DNA from: Rhynchopus euleeides
Lineage: Eukaryota > Euglenozoa > Diplonemea > Diplonemida > Diplonemidae
NCBI GenBank assembly: GCA_963210315.1
Contig: OY723257.1
Coordinates: forward strand, 558,001 to 622,000
Length of the DNA: 64,000 bases
Direction: 5' to 3'
Under the pieces are notes generated by a model that saw nothing but the letters and a program-made list of their open reading frames with translations, made no database searches and had not been told where the DNA came from. This document shows, in pieces, positions 31,900 through 41,510 of this stretch. How positions within the stretch are numbered: the stretch's first letter is position 1; every line of letters starts with the position of its first letter. The translations under genes were made by a program, and so were the position numbers.

Positions 31900-32165
31900 G
31901 AGCAGTCTCCCCGGTAGGAAGGTCCTGCCTCTTGGTCTCCTTTGCGGACAGTCTCCCCGGTAGGAAGGTTGTGCCCTCTTCGTCCCCTTGATACCTCGTT
32001 CGTTGATACCTCGTTCGTACACAGAGTACAGTCTCCCCGGTAGGAAGGTCCTGCCTCTTGGTATCCTTTGCGGACAGTCTCCCCGGTAGGAAGGTTGTGC
32101 CCTCTTCGTCCCCTTGATACCTCGTTCGTACACAGAGTACAGTCTCCCCGGTAGGAAGGTCCTGC
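31900..32165. repeat. Tandem repeats in the YR-element leader
   Basis: The word CAGTCTCCCCGGTAGGAAGG starts near 31903, 31948, 32028, 32074 and 32139. Spacers alternate between TCCTGCCTCTTGGT.TCC and TTGTGCCCTCTTCGTCCCC plus GATACCTCGTTCG, so the real unit is a two-word block of about 110-125 bp repeated twice and a half. Confidence 0.85.
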
Positions 32166-32264
32166 CTCTTGGTCTCCTTGATACCCCTTGTTTTGTCTCC
32201 CTGATGCCGCTCCTCTTCGGTCAGTCGTAGCTTTCACTTCTACGTGTTGATGATTCTCGATATG

Positions 32265-32286
32265 TTTGCGTTGACGCTTCCACACT
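32265..32286. repeat. 22-bp core direct repeat, element 5' side
   Basis: Identical to 28061-28082. Outward of it lies the ~90-bp flank shared with 13175-13265. Confidence 0.9.
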
Positions 32287-32376
32287 CACACTCCTGCTGA
32301 TGATGGTGTCGTGAGTGAGGAGCACAAGGGCACGAACAAGCACGCGACACTTTCCGCCCACATCGAAGTGTGCTGA

Positions 32377-32781
32377 AAAAATGGAAGTAGAAGGAATCAC
32401 AAGAAGGAAGGATCTCACAGCTGATCTAACAAAGACTCGCCCAGTGGTTGGGTAGATTATGGGTGAGAAGGGGGGCGGGGGTGTGGACTGTTGCATCGTT
32501 TGACTCTTCCCTGTCTGCCTCACAAGGATGTGCTCCGAACGCACCCCCCCAGGCACCCACAAACTCGTTTGAACGCCGTAGGTGCGTCGGGAGGAGTCGT
32601 GAGGTCGAGGAAGGACGGGCGATCTGACCTGTCGTGTTTTTCTTTTTGTTAGTTCGGCGGAGCCAACTGGGGAAACTTTCTGTGCCTTTAGCTGGATCGT
32701 GCGTCCCCACTCACACCACTTCATCAGACCGGAGAGTGGTGTACACAAAGAGTGGGGTCTGCGTTCCAACAAAACAACTTT
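32377..32781. repeat. Right flank of the YR-element insertion, duplicated at 36729-37135
   Basis: ATGGAAGTAGAAGGAATCAC through ACAAAACAACTTT is shared with 36729-37133 at very high identity, except for a TGACCTGTCGTGTTTTTCTT insertion-like difference near 32627-32645. Confidence 0.85.
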
Positions 32782-32878
32782 GGGGGCCCTCGCTACCAGT
32801 CACAGCTCGTCAGTCAGTGAGGGGAAGTGGGGCTGTAGCTCACTTTTTCTCACTCAGTCATATCTGGTAGCGAAGGTG
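32782..32878. mobile_element. MITE family 1, copy B, right end eroded
   Basis: Begins GGGGGCCCTCGCTACCAGTC and ends CTGGTAGCGAAGG, abutting repeat R2. The interior is the reverse complement of copy C. Confidence 0.8.
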
Positions 32879-32879
32879 A

Positions 32880-33018
32880 ACCTGTTTTGTAGTGGTGTTT
32901 GTTGCGTGAGATCTCCGCGTGTAGCTCCCCGGCACACCTCCTGCATACGCAGTGTGTGATATATGTGACGCACAAAACAAGCTCTCTTCGCAACGCTACG
33001 CTATTGCGTCCAAGGGTA
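32880..33018 (+). repeat. Dispersed repeat R2 (TTTGTTGCGTGAGATCTCC), copy 1
   Basis: Order: CCTGTTTTGTAGTGGTGTTT, GAGATCTCCGCGTGTAGCTC, CATACGCAGTGTGTGATATA, GACGCACAAAACAAGCTCTC, CTACGCTATTGCGTCCAAGG, then a G-run. Further copies at 48045, 50684 (partial), 51110, 54815 and, inverted and diverged, 60816. It has the size of a SINE, but I see no A or B box. Confidence 0.85.
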
Positions 33019-33145
33019 CTCTGGGGGGGTTTGATCGTCGAGAGGGAATGGAAAAGTAAATCTCCCAGCACCTTCTCGCAATGTTAGTCCTTTTTGTAGT
33101 CACTACACCAGATATGTTGTACAAGGCAGATCAATGCACAACGGG
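33018..33145 (+). repeat. Dispersed repeat (TTGATCGTCGAGAG family), copy 2
   Basis: Direct copy of 23755-23882, with about one difference per 30 bases by eye. Confidence 0.85.
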
Positions 33146-33229
33146 TGGTACTCTGGGGGGGGCGGGGGCAGGGATCACGAATACATGTCTGACCCCCACC
33201 CATTCGTATTAATACGTATGGGGGCCTTT

Positions 33230-33319
33230 GCTACCAGATATGACTGAGTGAGAAGAAGTGAGCTACAGCCCACTTCCCCTCACTGACTGACGAGCTGTGA
33301 CTGGTAGCGAGGGCCCCCC
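33230..33319. mobile_element. MITE family 1, copy C
   Basis: Ends GGGGGCCTTTGCTACCAG and CTGGTAGCGAGGGCCCCCC. The interior is inverted relative to copy B, so B and C face each other across 350 bp. Confidence 0.85.
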
Positions 33320-34594
33320 GTGTTTAGTGAATTTCTGACCATTTCTGGGTGTTTTTTGGTAAAACACACCCCGTGTGGGTAGAGAAAATACGGCAAGAGT
33401 CTCGCTGGGTCGGAAGAGCAGATGGTTCCCGCAACAGCTCCCGGGGAGCGGCGGGTATTTCGCATAGGATGCCGGATGTGTTGAACACGTTTGTGCGGTT
33501 TGTTCTGTGTTGTGTGAACATGTGTGTGTGTTGAAACCAGTGTTAAGGCGGTGTCTGGCTAGCGCAACCTTTCTCGAGTCAAGCACCTCCCCTCACGTCC
33601 GACACTTCGTGAGGCTTACCCCCTACGTGGCCCCAGTTTCGTTCGTGATCACGTACTCCCTCCACTGGCCGAACTCATCAGCGTGAACCAGCTTCCTTGG
33701 AACTCAGGGTGATCAAGTCCTGAGCGGAGCCACGCAGGGGGGCAAAAAGGAAAAAGAAGACACGGAACGACTCGCATCCCGAAATTAAGAATGAAAAGTC
33801 TGCCTGTTCTGGGTGCGAAGGGGCACTGTTCAACCCAACCGCTGGAAAACCGTCCCAGGCTCTGGCAAAAAGCCAAAGGAAGATAAAAAGACAGGCACCG
33901 GAGATTCCTTAGCAGCTGTGGGCTTCCTTAACCGTGTTGGGCCCCCACTCTTTAGCGGGCCCGTGTGAATCGGGGGGGGGGTAAGCGCCGAGTGCGGCAG
34001 CGCCAGGCCCCGGCTTAGCTATTACCGGTTCGCTTGAAGACAAGGACAGTCGCCACACTGTCCAGGGAACCTGGCCGACCCGATTTAACGTCCATCAATA
34101 GATACGCGTGTGTGTGTGTGTGTATGCTCCACCCAACCCGACACATTTTCTGTACTTCAGACAGGTAAGGTCACTCGACACGCGGGGGGGGGGGGGGGTT
34201 TGTGTGTGTTTTTTCTGCCAGCCGATATCACTAGCGCCAGCGAGAAAAAGAAGAAAAAAACGCGTGACGAGTGACGGGCTGGAGGTGGAAGCGATCAATG
34301 CAAAATCATCTGAAAGGAAGACTCGAGAGACTGCTGCTGTATTTTCGGGGTTTCCAGCCATTTTTCAGCCATTTTTCTGGTCAGAACCCAGCGACCCACG
34401 GAAAATTCCCCCAGCCACTGACCCGGTCCCCCCAGCCGATAACCCCCGACTCATCCCGCCATTTTCCAGCCAATGTCTCCTCTCCCCAGTCTGGGGCCCT
34501 CTTGTACCGTCTGGAAGGAGCAACCGCGTTGCGAAAGAACTGATCACAGCCGTTCAGCCAACCGATCGACCAACTCGCGTGGAAATGTGTTACA
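33320..34594. other. No gene recognised
   Basis: Moderate-complexity DNA without a convincing frame on either strand. It has a (TG)n run near 34107 and a G-run near 34182. A degenerate core-like word (GGTGGAAGCGATCAATGCA) lies at about 34285-34303. Confidence 0.4.
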
Positions 34595-36628
34595 TCACGT
34601 AGTAGGCTGAGATGCGATTATTTTACTGCAACCAGGGCTCCTGTCGGCGGAGGGTGGAGCCCGCTCGCTGGAGTGCCATGGCACTGAGTCGGGATGATGA
34701 CTGATGATGGTTGCAGCATGTCCTTCTGTGATGAGGATGCGCAACGCGTCAGCATGTACGTTGGAAGCCGCAGCCGCAACATGCCACGACGTCACACCGT
34801 CGTTGTCGGCTTCGTGAGCCGCAACATGCCACGGCGTCCACCCGTCGTTGTCGGCTTTGTTCACATCAGCTTGTCCTTCTGTGATGAGGATGCGCAACGC
34901 GTCAGCATGTCCGTTCTGAGCCGCAATCCAACACGGCGTCCGCCCGTCGTTGTCGGCTTTGTTCACATCAGCTTGTCCTTCTGTGATGAGGATGCACAAC
35001 GCGTCAGCCTGTCTTCTCTGAGCCGCAATAAAACACGGCGTCCGCCCGTCGTTGGCGGCTTTGTTCACATCAGCTTGTCCTTCTGTGATGAGGATGCGCA
35101 ACGCGTCAGCATGTCCGTTCTGAGCCGCAGTCCAACACGGCGTCCGCCCGTCGTTGTCGGCTTTGTTCACATCAGCTTGTCCTTCGGTGATAAGGATGCA
35201 CAACGCGTCAGCCTGTCCTCTCTGAGCCGCAATAAAACACGGCGTCCGCCCGTCGTTGGCGGCTTTCTTCACGTCAGCTTGTCCTTCTGTGATGAGGATG
35301 CGCAACGCGTCAGCATGTCCGTTCTGAGCCGCAATATGACACGGCGTCTCACCGTCGTTCATGGCTTTGTTCACATCAGCTTGTCCTTCTGTGATGAGGA
35401 TGCGCAATGCGTCAGCATGTCCGTTGTAAGCCGCAATATGACACGGCGTCCGCCCGTCGTTCATGGCTTTGTTCACATCAGCTTGTCCTTCTGTGAGGCT
35501 GCGCAATGCGTCAGCATGTCCACAGTAAGCCGCAACATGACACGGCGTCGCACCGTCGTTGTCGGATTTGTTCACATCAGCTTGTCCTTCTGTGATGAGG
35601 ATGCGCAACGCGTCGGCCTGTCCGGTCTGAGCCGCAATAAAGCACGGCGTCCGCTCGTTGTTGTGGGCATTGTTCACATCAGCTTGTCCTTCTGTGATGA
35701 GGATGCGCAATGCGTCAGCATGTCCGTAGTAAGCCGCAACATAACACGGCGTCGTATCGTCGTTGTCGGATTTGTTCACATCAGCTTGTCCTTCTGTGAT
35801 GAGGATGCGCAACGCGTCAGCATGTCCGTTCTGAGCCGCAGTCCAACACGGCGTCCGTCCGTCGTTGTCGGCTTTGTTCACATCAGCTTGTCCTTCTGTG
35901 ATGAGGATGCGCAATGCGTCAGCATGTCCGCAGTAAGCCGCAACATGACACGGCGTCGCACCGTCGTTCTCGGCTTTGTTCACATCAGCTTGTCCTTCTG
36001 TGATGAGGATGCGCAACGCGTCAGCATGTCCGTTATGAGCCGCAGTCCAACACGGCGTCTCACCGTCATTGTCGGGTTTGTTCACATCAGCTTGTCCTTC
36101 TGTGATGAGGATGCGCAACGCGTCAGCATGTCCGTTCTGAGCCGCAATCCAACACGGCGTCGTATCGTCGTTGTCGGCGTTGTTCACGTCAGCTTGTCCT
36201 TCTGTGATGAGGATGCGCAATGCGTCAGCATGTCCGTTCTGAGCCGCAAGGAAACACGGCGTTCGCCCGTCGTTCTCGGCTTTGTTCACATCAGCTTGTC
36301 CTTCTGTGATAAGGGCGCGCAGCGCGTCGGCCTGTCCGTTCCGAGCGGCAATCCAACACGGCGTCGTACCGTCGTTCTCGGCAACAACTTGCCCTTCCAT
36401 GGTGAGCATGTACAATGCGTCCGCGTGTCTGTTCAGAGCCGCATTATAATACGGCGTCGCACTGCTGTGTTGTGCAATTCCGTGTGTGTGCGAAGTGGGA
36501 AGCCTGTGCAGGGAAGCTGAAAAACACGCACCCTGAAGGGGGCAGGCCTTGAGGTGTGTGAGGCACGGGCCGTGTGGGTTGGTTGCGGGAGGGGGGGGAG
36601 GGCGGAGAGGGAGAGAGAGAGAGAGCAC
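34595..36628 (-). CDS. Ankyrin-repeat protein, about 18 repeats of 34 residues
   Basis: The frame encodes 677 residues. From about residue 58 it is a nearly unbroken run of ankyrin repeats, typically D-N-D-G-R-T-P-C-x-x-A-A-x-x-G-H-A-D-A-L-R-I-L-I-T-E-G-Q-A-D-V-N-K-A. I count 17 clear repeats plus a degenerate first one; one repeat lacks three residues (LRSLTEGQADV). The T-P-x-x-x-A-A and G-H-x-D-x-L-x-x-L-I consensus positions are kept, with an unusual cysteine after T-P. Near-identity between repeats shows recent expansion. Ankyrin arrays bind proteins; no other domain indicates a pathway. The first ~55 residues fall in DNA shared with the non-coding flank at 27.9 kb, so the true start is uncertain and may lie further down or on a lost exon. 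The C-terminal ~35 residues are not repeat-like. Confidence 0.75.
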   Translation of the reverse strand: MLSLSLPLRPPPPPATNPHGPCLTHLKACPLQGACFSASLHRLPTSHTHGIAQHSSATPYYNAALNRHADALYMLTMEGQVVAENDGTTPCWIAARNGQADALRALITEGQADVNKAENDGRTPCFLAAQNGHADALRILITEGQADVNNADNDDTTPCWIAAQNGHADALRILITEGQADVNKPDNDGETPCWTAAHNGHADALRILITEGQADVNKAENDGATPCHVAAYCGHADALRILITEGQADVNKADNDGRTPCWTAAQNGHADALRILITEGQADVNKSDNDDTTPCYVAAYYGHADALRILITEGQADVNNAHNNERTPCFIAAQTGQADALRILITEGQADVNKSDNDGATPCHVAAYCGHADALRSLTEGQADVNKAMNDGRTPCHIAAYNGHADALRILITEGQADVNKAMNDGETPCHIAAQNGHADALRILITEGQADVKKAANDGRTPCFIAAQRGQADALCILITEGQADVNKADNDGRTPCWTAAQNGHADALRILITEGQADVNKAANDGRTPCFIAAQRRQADALCILITEGQADVNKADNDGRTPCWIAAQNGHADALRILITEGQADVNKADNDGWTPWHVAAHEADNDGVTSWHVAAAASNVHADALRILITEGHAATIISHHPDSVPWHSSERAPPSADRSPGCSKIIASQPTT

Positions 36629-37135
36629 GGGCGATGCAGAGGTGGGGTGTGGTGTGTGTCACCGCCTCCCCCCGCCCTCTCCGCCCTTCTCACCAGAGCC
36701 TCCTGTGTTGTGGCGGGGGTGTAGTGAAAATGGAAGTAGAAGGAATCACAAGAAGGAAGGATCTCCCAGCTCTCAGATCTCACAAAGACTCGCCCAGTGG
36801 TTGGGTAGAATATGGGTGGGGGTGGGGAGGGGCGGAGAAGGGGGGCGGGGGTGTGGACTGTTGCATCATTAGCCTCTTCTCTGTCTGCCTCACAAGGATG
36901 TGCTCCGAACGCACCCCCCCAGGCACCCACAAAATCATTTGAACGCCGTAGGTGCGTCGGGAGGAGTCGTGAGGTCGAGGAAGGACGGGCGATCCCGTCT
37001 TAGTTCGGCGGAGCCAAGTGGGGAAAATTTCTGTGCCTTTAGCTGGATCGTGCGTCCCCACTCACACCACTTCATCAGACCGGGGAGTGGTGTACACAAA
37101 GAGTGGGGTCTGCGTTCCAACAAAACAACTTTCAG
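36590..37135. repeat. Empty-site paralogue of the YR-element locus
   Basis: 36605-36728 matches 27895-28017 and 36729-37133 matches 32377-32780. The two halves are contiguous at GTGTAGTGAAAATGGAAG, where the other locus carries 4.36 kb of element. Confidence 0.85.
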
Positions 37136-37650
37136 CAGTAATTGATTTGTTGTCTCGTTTTGCTGTCACTTTACGATCCAGCGGGGGCACAGATAGTTGT
37201 TACTGCAGGACAGGGGGTGGGTTATTTTTTTGCGACCTGCACCGTGTTGTTTTGTTTTGTTTTGTTGTTTTGCTTTGTTTTGGGATTGGGGGGCGCCCCT
37301 CGTCGTGTTACACTCTAAGGGACTCGGTACAGGCGAGGATCAGTCCTCTGTGAGGCACTCCTACGCGAGCCTTCTGGGTTTCCCCAAATGACCCTCGTAT
37401 GCGGGCCGCTTCTGGCGCTGCGTCGCCTCGGCGGGGCTCTCTTCCCTCGCAGTGTCGTGGGTGTGGGTAGGGGGGGAGGGGGCAATCTGTTTTTGTTTTC
37501 TGGTTGCGTGTGGCAGTGCAGCTGCAGTCGATGGCCGCAGGTTGCACCACCTGTTACTTCTACCGCCTCCCGTACCGGTGGGGGGGTGACTTGTTAAGAG
37601 CTGTCAAAATGATACGCGGGGGGTGGGGGGTACTGCATTTTTGTTTGCCT
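37136..37650. other. No gene recognised
   Basis: Includes a TTTTG-repeat stretch near 37245-37282 and G-tracts. No supported frame. Confidence 0.4.
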
Positions 37651-37800
37651 TCATGATCTTCCGTCCGCCGCCTCCGGGTCCCTCGGCTGGGTTGTCAGCA
37701 CCTCCGCTAAGGTGGTGGCGTCCGCCAGGCCTACCTCCTTCAGGTAACTCACTACTTCCGTCGGGCGACGAAAGAGCAGCTTCCTGGGGTCCGTCGTACT
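37651..37800 (-). pseudogene. Protein-like fragment, unknown origin
   Basis: About 48 codons without an ATG, ending at a TGA at 37653-37651. The peptide (TDPRKLLFRRPTEVVSYL, then EVGLADATTLAEVL) has ordinary protein composition, unlike the repeats on both sides. Its 5' side is cut where the TTGATTGTCGAGAG repeat begins near 37806. It is probably the 3' end of a gene or transposon ORF truncated by that repeat. Confidence 0.3.
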
Positions 37801-37825
37801 GAGGGGGTTGATTGTCGAGAGTGAA

Positions 37826-38806
37826 AGGAGGATCCTTGAAATCGGTAGTGGACAGTAGCGGACAGGGCGGACATTTCCTTGTGGAAAAAGTGCCCGAAAA
37901 AAAATTCGAAAAGGTCCCCCTTACAGAATTAGCCTTTTTTCAAAAAATCGGAAAATTTCGGACCGCAATTTGTACCCAAGAAAGTGCCGAATTTTCGGAC
38001 TTGGTCCGATTTGAACGATTTCCGTGCCTCTTGCAACCCCCATGAGGGGCGGCTGCTGTTTCGGGTTCTTCCGGTGGTACATGCTGGGGTGTCAGGACAG
38101 GGAATCCTGCTCGCTGTACCCGGTGATCCCTGACGCAGCCAGGAAGTGGAGAGCCTTGGAACCCTGGTTGAGGCCTGTAACACCCGGCCTTCCTGCCACT
38201 TGTGGCATTGTGGAGTGGAGGTGGTTATGGAGAAGGTTCTCTCTCCGTCCGGTCGAGCACAACCGTCCTCTCCAGCCAGGGGTCATCTACTTTCCAAACA
38301 AGGGCCAGGAACATGCTCAAACAAACCAATTGATCAGAAAATCTGGCTTGCCGTGGAATCATTGAGCATTGGGGAGTGGTTTGCCCCCTTGCTGCGTATG
38401 ACATGTCCACTTTTGACGATTTTTGGTTGGTGCGTGGGACCTTTCGATTTTCATGATTTTTTTCGGAATTTCGTGGGGACTGGTACCCCATTTGAGGGCC
38501 AAAAATCTCATTTCCGAGGCCTGGGAATGGTCGCAGTGGCCTCAGATGTCCAAAAACGTTCAATTGACCTCTCCTCGAAAAAAAAATCGAAAGGTCCCCC
38601 CTACTGGCACCCCGGATTAGGACAGGTCTCTGGGGGTGTCCGGGGGGCATTTTTGGCCCATTGCTGGGGAAAATGGGCCATTTTTCACGATTTTTTCGGT
38701 TTTTTGTCCGGACCGGCACCGCATTTGAGGGGCCAAAATCTGATTTCCGAGGCCCGGGAATGGTCGCAGTGGCTTCATTTGGCCAAAAACGTTCAATTTG
38801 GCCTAA
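37826..38806. repeat. Dispersed repeat X, copy 1
   Basis: From AGGATCCTTGAAATCGGTAG to GGCCAAAAACGTTCAATTT. It is about 97 percent identical by eye to 45482-46460. It contains three T-rich stretches of GATTTTT/GGCCAAAA words and two copies of the AAATTCGAAAAGGTCCCCC-type motif. No long coding frame is conserved between the copies. Confidence 0.85.
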
Positions 38807-39066
38807 ACACGGGGGTGAGCTGGTCTGGAGGGTCATCAGGTGGCCCCTAGGCCCTCCAGGTGCTGTCAGAGTCGAAAAGTGGGGTGCCAAAAGTCCATCC
38901 GGACCGGAATTACCCCCCTACGACAGCAGAGGAAGAGGTCTTCTTGGTCTCCACTGTGCCACCCCCGTGTTTAAGCCCCCCCTGTGTTTAGGTCCGCCCC
39001 CCCCCGTGTTTAAGTCCCCCCCGGCCGAAAATCGCCTCCAGGGGGGGACTTAAACACGGGGGGTCC
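38807..39066. repeat. Repeat shared with 47285-47565
   Basis: From CCTAAACACGGGGGTGAGCT to TTAAACACGGGGGGTCCCAG. Internal inverted words are GTGTTTAAGTCCCCCC and GGGGACTTAAACAC. In copy 1 it abuts repeat X directly; in the other copy about 820 bp intervene. Confidence 0.85.
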
Positions 39067-39400
39067 CAGGTAGAATATTTAATATTACCTACCACCCCCC
39101 GTGTATATGTCACCCCCCCCAGGTGCAAAAATCGGGAGGGGGGTGACATGAACACACCTTTTAGGGGGTGACATAAACACGGGGGGTGGTAGGTTAGTGT
39201 ATGTCACCCCCCGCCAGGGCCGCCTGGGGGTGACATAAACACACCCCTTTTGGGGGGTGACATGTACACGGGGGGTGGTAGGTATGCGTATATTTAATAT
39301 TACCTACCACCCCCCGTGTATATGTCACCCCCCAAAAGGGGTGTGTTTATGTCACCCCCCCAGGGCTGCTGGGGGGGGTGACATAAACACACCTTTTGGG
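39067..39400. repeat. Nested hairpin repeats (GTGTATATGTCACCCCCC)
   Basis: Four or more alternating copies of GTGTATATGTCACCCCCC and GGGGGGTGACATAAACAC, with TATTTAATATTACCTACC between them. A further pair is at 40545-40612. Each pair can form a hairpin of about 60-80 bp. Confidence 0.8.
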
Positions 39401-39479
39401 GGGTGGGGTGTCGTGGGCACTCTTACAGGGTGAGACGACGTGTTGGTCAACATTTTGGGGAGTAAATGGCCTCATCACG

Positions 39480-39690
39480 GTGGCCAGGACTGGGACCTCC
39501 CATGTGGGATATCCCAATGGGGTCTCCCACACGGGTGATGGTCACTATCCCACAGAATGTTCCCCCCTGGGAGAACGTACGGTACCGACCTTGTCCATGG
39601 GAGACCCGATTGGGTCACGTAGGTTCTCCCAGGGGACATCATGTCCTCCCATGCGACATCCCATGGGACGGATGGGATATCCCTAGGTGT
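39480..39690. repeat. Interleaved inverted repeats (GGGAGACCC / GGTTCTCCC)
   Basis: CCAATGGGGTCTCCC near 39513 pairs with GGGAGACCCGATTGG near 39599. CTGGGAGAACGTACGG near 39567 pairs with ACGTAGGTTCTCCCAG near 39617. GGGATATCCC occurs at both ends. The pairs interlock rather than nest. Confidence 0.6.
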
Positions 39691-39699
39691 TCGTATTGC

Positions 39700-40418
39700 A
39701 TCTTGGGTTAGCATGCTGGCATCGCAGCAGTGTCCCCTCGAGTCCACTCAGTGAGAACCGATCCCGCTCTCCTACTCCTGCTCTACGTGACACCACACAT
39801 CGCTCTCCTCCACATTGCGCTGGAAAGGAGGGGTGACACACACACACACACACACACTGGAAGCCGGGGATTGCCTGCTGATACTGAGACGCAATCTTCG
39901 CGACGACGCGTTGAAGAGAGCGCGGAATAGCCGCCGAACGAAAGATGGTGGGAGAGGGGATGCAGCGGGTGCGCTTTGGAACCGCACGTATCACCTGCTT
40001 CCGGAGGAAACGGGAACGAGAAGGACAGACAGTACGTGTCTTGCGCTCCAGAAAGACCCAACGCAGGCTCTTCAACACGGACAATGCGGGGTCTCTTCAA
40101 CTTCAGTGCCACCTGCTCGCCAACGCTGTGTTGCAGGTTGCTTCACGTGTCGGATGGGTGACCCAGCACTTCACCTGCAGCGCAAGCATTTCAACATATT
40201 GCCCAACGACGACCCATCCAAAGTGAGAGTACGCGGTGCTCCTCCTCGGTTATTCTCGGTGATGCGCTGTCCGTGCCATTCATGTAGGTTGTCCGGACGG
40301 ACACGCTTCTTGTGCCTGACATGTGAGCTTGAAGTGTTTGTCTCGCAATAACGGGACACCATGTCCTGTCTCCTCCTCCCCTTCCACCGGGGATGACATC
40401 CAGTTCCCTGTCCTCCCG
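39700..40418. other. No gene recognised
   Basis: Moderate-complexity DNA with a (CA)n run near 39837. Short frames exist on both strands but none has family resemblance. Confidence 0.35.
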
Positions 40419-40483
40419 ACAGGCCAACCTGGAGTGCCAAGAGACGCCCCCCGAGCGTCTCTTGGCACTCCAGATTGGCCTGT
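40419..40483. repeat. Near-perfect 29-bp hairpin
   Basis: Arms 40419-40447 and 40455-40483 pair over 29 bp with one mismatch; the loop is 7 nt. The size resembles a small-RNA precursor or a minimal foldback element. No second copy was noticed in the window. Confidence 0.7.
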
Positions 40484-40752
40484 GAGAGGGCTGAGGTGTG
40501 TGCGCGTGTGCGTATAGGGCCTCAAAGGCAACCACCCTAAAAAGGTGTGTTTATGTCACCCCCCTCCCGATTTTTGCACCTGGGGGGGGTGACATATACA
40601 CGGGGGGTGGTAGGTATGAGTTATATTTAATATTATGAGTTTTGGGGGCCTATATTTACTGGGGGGGGGGGCAAATACAAGAGTATATGCAAATACAAGA
40701 GTATATGCTAATATAAGAGTACTCCAGAAATCGCGATTTAAACAAAATTTTT

Positions 40753-41012
40753 TGGCAAATACAAGAGTATATACTCTTGTATTTGCATACTGAAAATTTA
40801 TGTAAATTTCCAGTTTTTTCTCCCAGAAAATAGAGCTGGATCTTTGCTGGTGCCGAATATGCGCGACTGGGGGGGGGTGGTCGGGTGGGGGAGGGGGCGG
40901 CTCTGACTGGCATGTGCGCTACTCTCACCTGGTGGTCCTGATCCAACTGACCCAGTTGCTGCTCTTGATGTTTTTTATCTTCTCTCCCCCACGTCGCTCT
41001 GCTGCTCTCTAG
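40753..41012. repeat. Left long subterminal inverted repeat of the transposon
   Basis: About 260 bp pairing with 45217-45478 at high identity. The outer tip is the palindrome GCAAATACAAGAGTATA plus its complement; the inner tip is CGCTCTGCTGCTCTCTAG. Confidence 0.85.
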
Positions 41013-41052
41013 TGTTGGTCTGGTGGGGGAGGGGACTTCGACACTTCACACG

Positions 41053-41510
41053 TTACGTGCCCTCCAATTTCTTCTTCGCTTCTTTTGTTGTGGGGGCCTG
41101 AGTGGGCTGAGAGGGGCCGGAATCGAGCTCACGCTTCTTCTGCTGCACGTCGGGCTCTCGGGCGCGCTTCAGTGCAGGTTCCTTGTCAGCCGGTTGGGCG
41201 GCTTTCCGCTTCTTGAGCTGTGCAAAGGCATCAGGAAGCGTCAGCTGCCGTGCGGGCTTGTTCTTCGGTGCTGGCGGTGGCGACTGTGTTGCCCGTCCCG
41301 ATTCCCAGAGAAGCTGCAGCGAAGAGCAGGGTTTCTCGCGCCGCAAGATGTCAACCCAACTGTGGCGGAGAGTATGCACAAACGGGCGGGGGGTGAAGCG
41401 CACGTTACCGAGCAAGGGAATGCGGACGGAAGCGTCTTCACACCCGCTGATCGGAAGGACGTATCCGATTGCCCGCATCTGGTCCCGCACCACTTCCGTC
41501 TTCTGTGCTT
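41053..41510 (-). pseudogene. Inverted copy of the transposase 3' end
   Basis: The minus-strand frame 41493-41053 reads the same protein as the C-terminal part of the big ORF (about 44390-44810), from RDQMRAIGYVLPISGCED through REPDVQQKKRELDS, at roughly 97 percent identity. It then ends in a different lysine-rich tail and lacks the CCHC knuckle. With the inner inverted repeats it makes an inverted duplication of about 0.7 kb facing the 3' half of the ORF. Confidence 0.9.

Larger units (their letters stand above)
28018..32376 (-). mobile_element. Tyrosine-recombinase retroelement (DIRS/PAT-like), degenerate
   Basis: On the minus strand the order is outer flank, 22-bp core, leader with tandem repeats, gag-like ORF, tyrosine recombinase, reverse transcriptase, RNase H, 22-bp core, outer flank. 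The two cores (32286-32265 and 28082-28061) are identical direct repeats containing TGCGTTGACGCTTCCACA on the plus strand. Outer ends are at TGAAA words, and the empty homologous site (36590-37135) has one TGAAAA, suggesting a short target duplication. No protease, DDE integrase or methyltransferase is visible. Two frameshifts in pol and one in-frame stop in the recombinase show that this copy is dead. Confidence 0.8.

Noticed and set aside
32288..32345. Hammerhead ribozyme (CTGATGA word near 32294)
   Set aside because: The required GAAA segment and stem III closing pairs are not present at suitable distance.
34694..36520. 608-codon plus-strand frame antisense to the ankyrin gene
   Set aside because: It stays open because the 102-bp ankyrin unit has no stop in that antisense frame and is copied many times; it has no family resemblance, while the minus strand reads clear ankyrin repeats.
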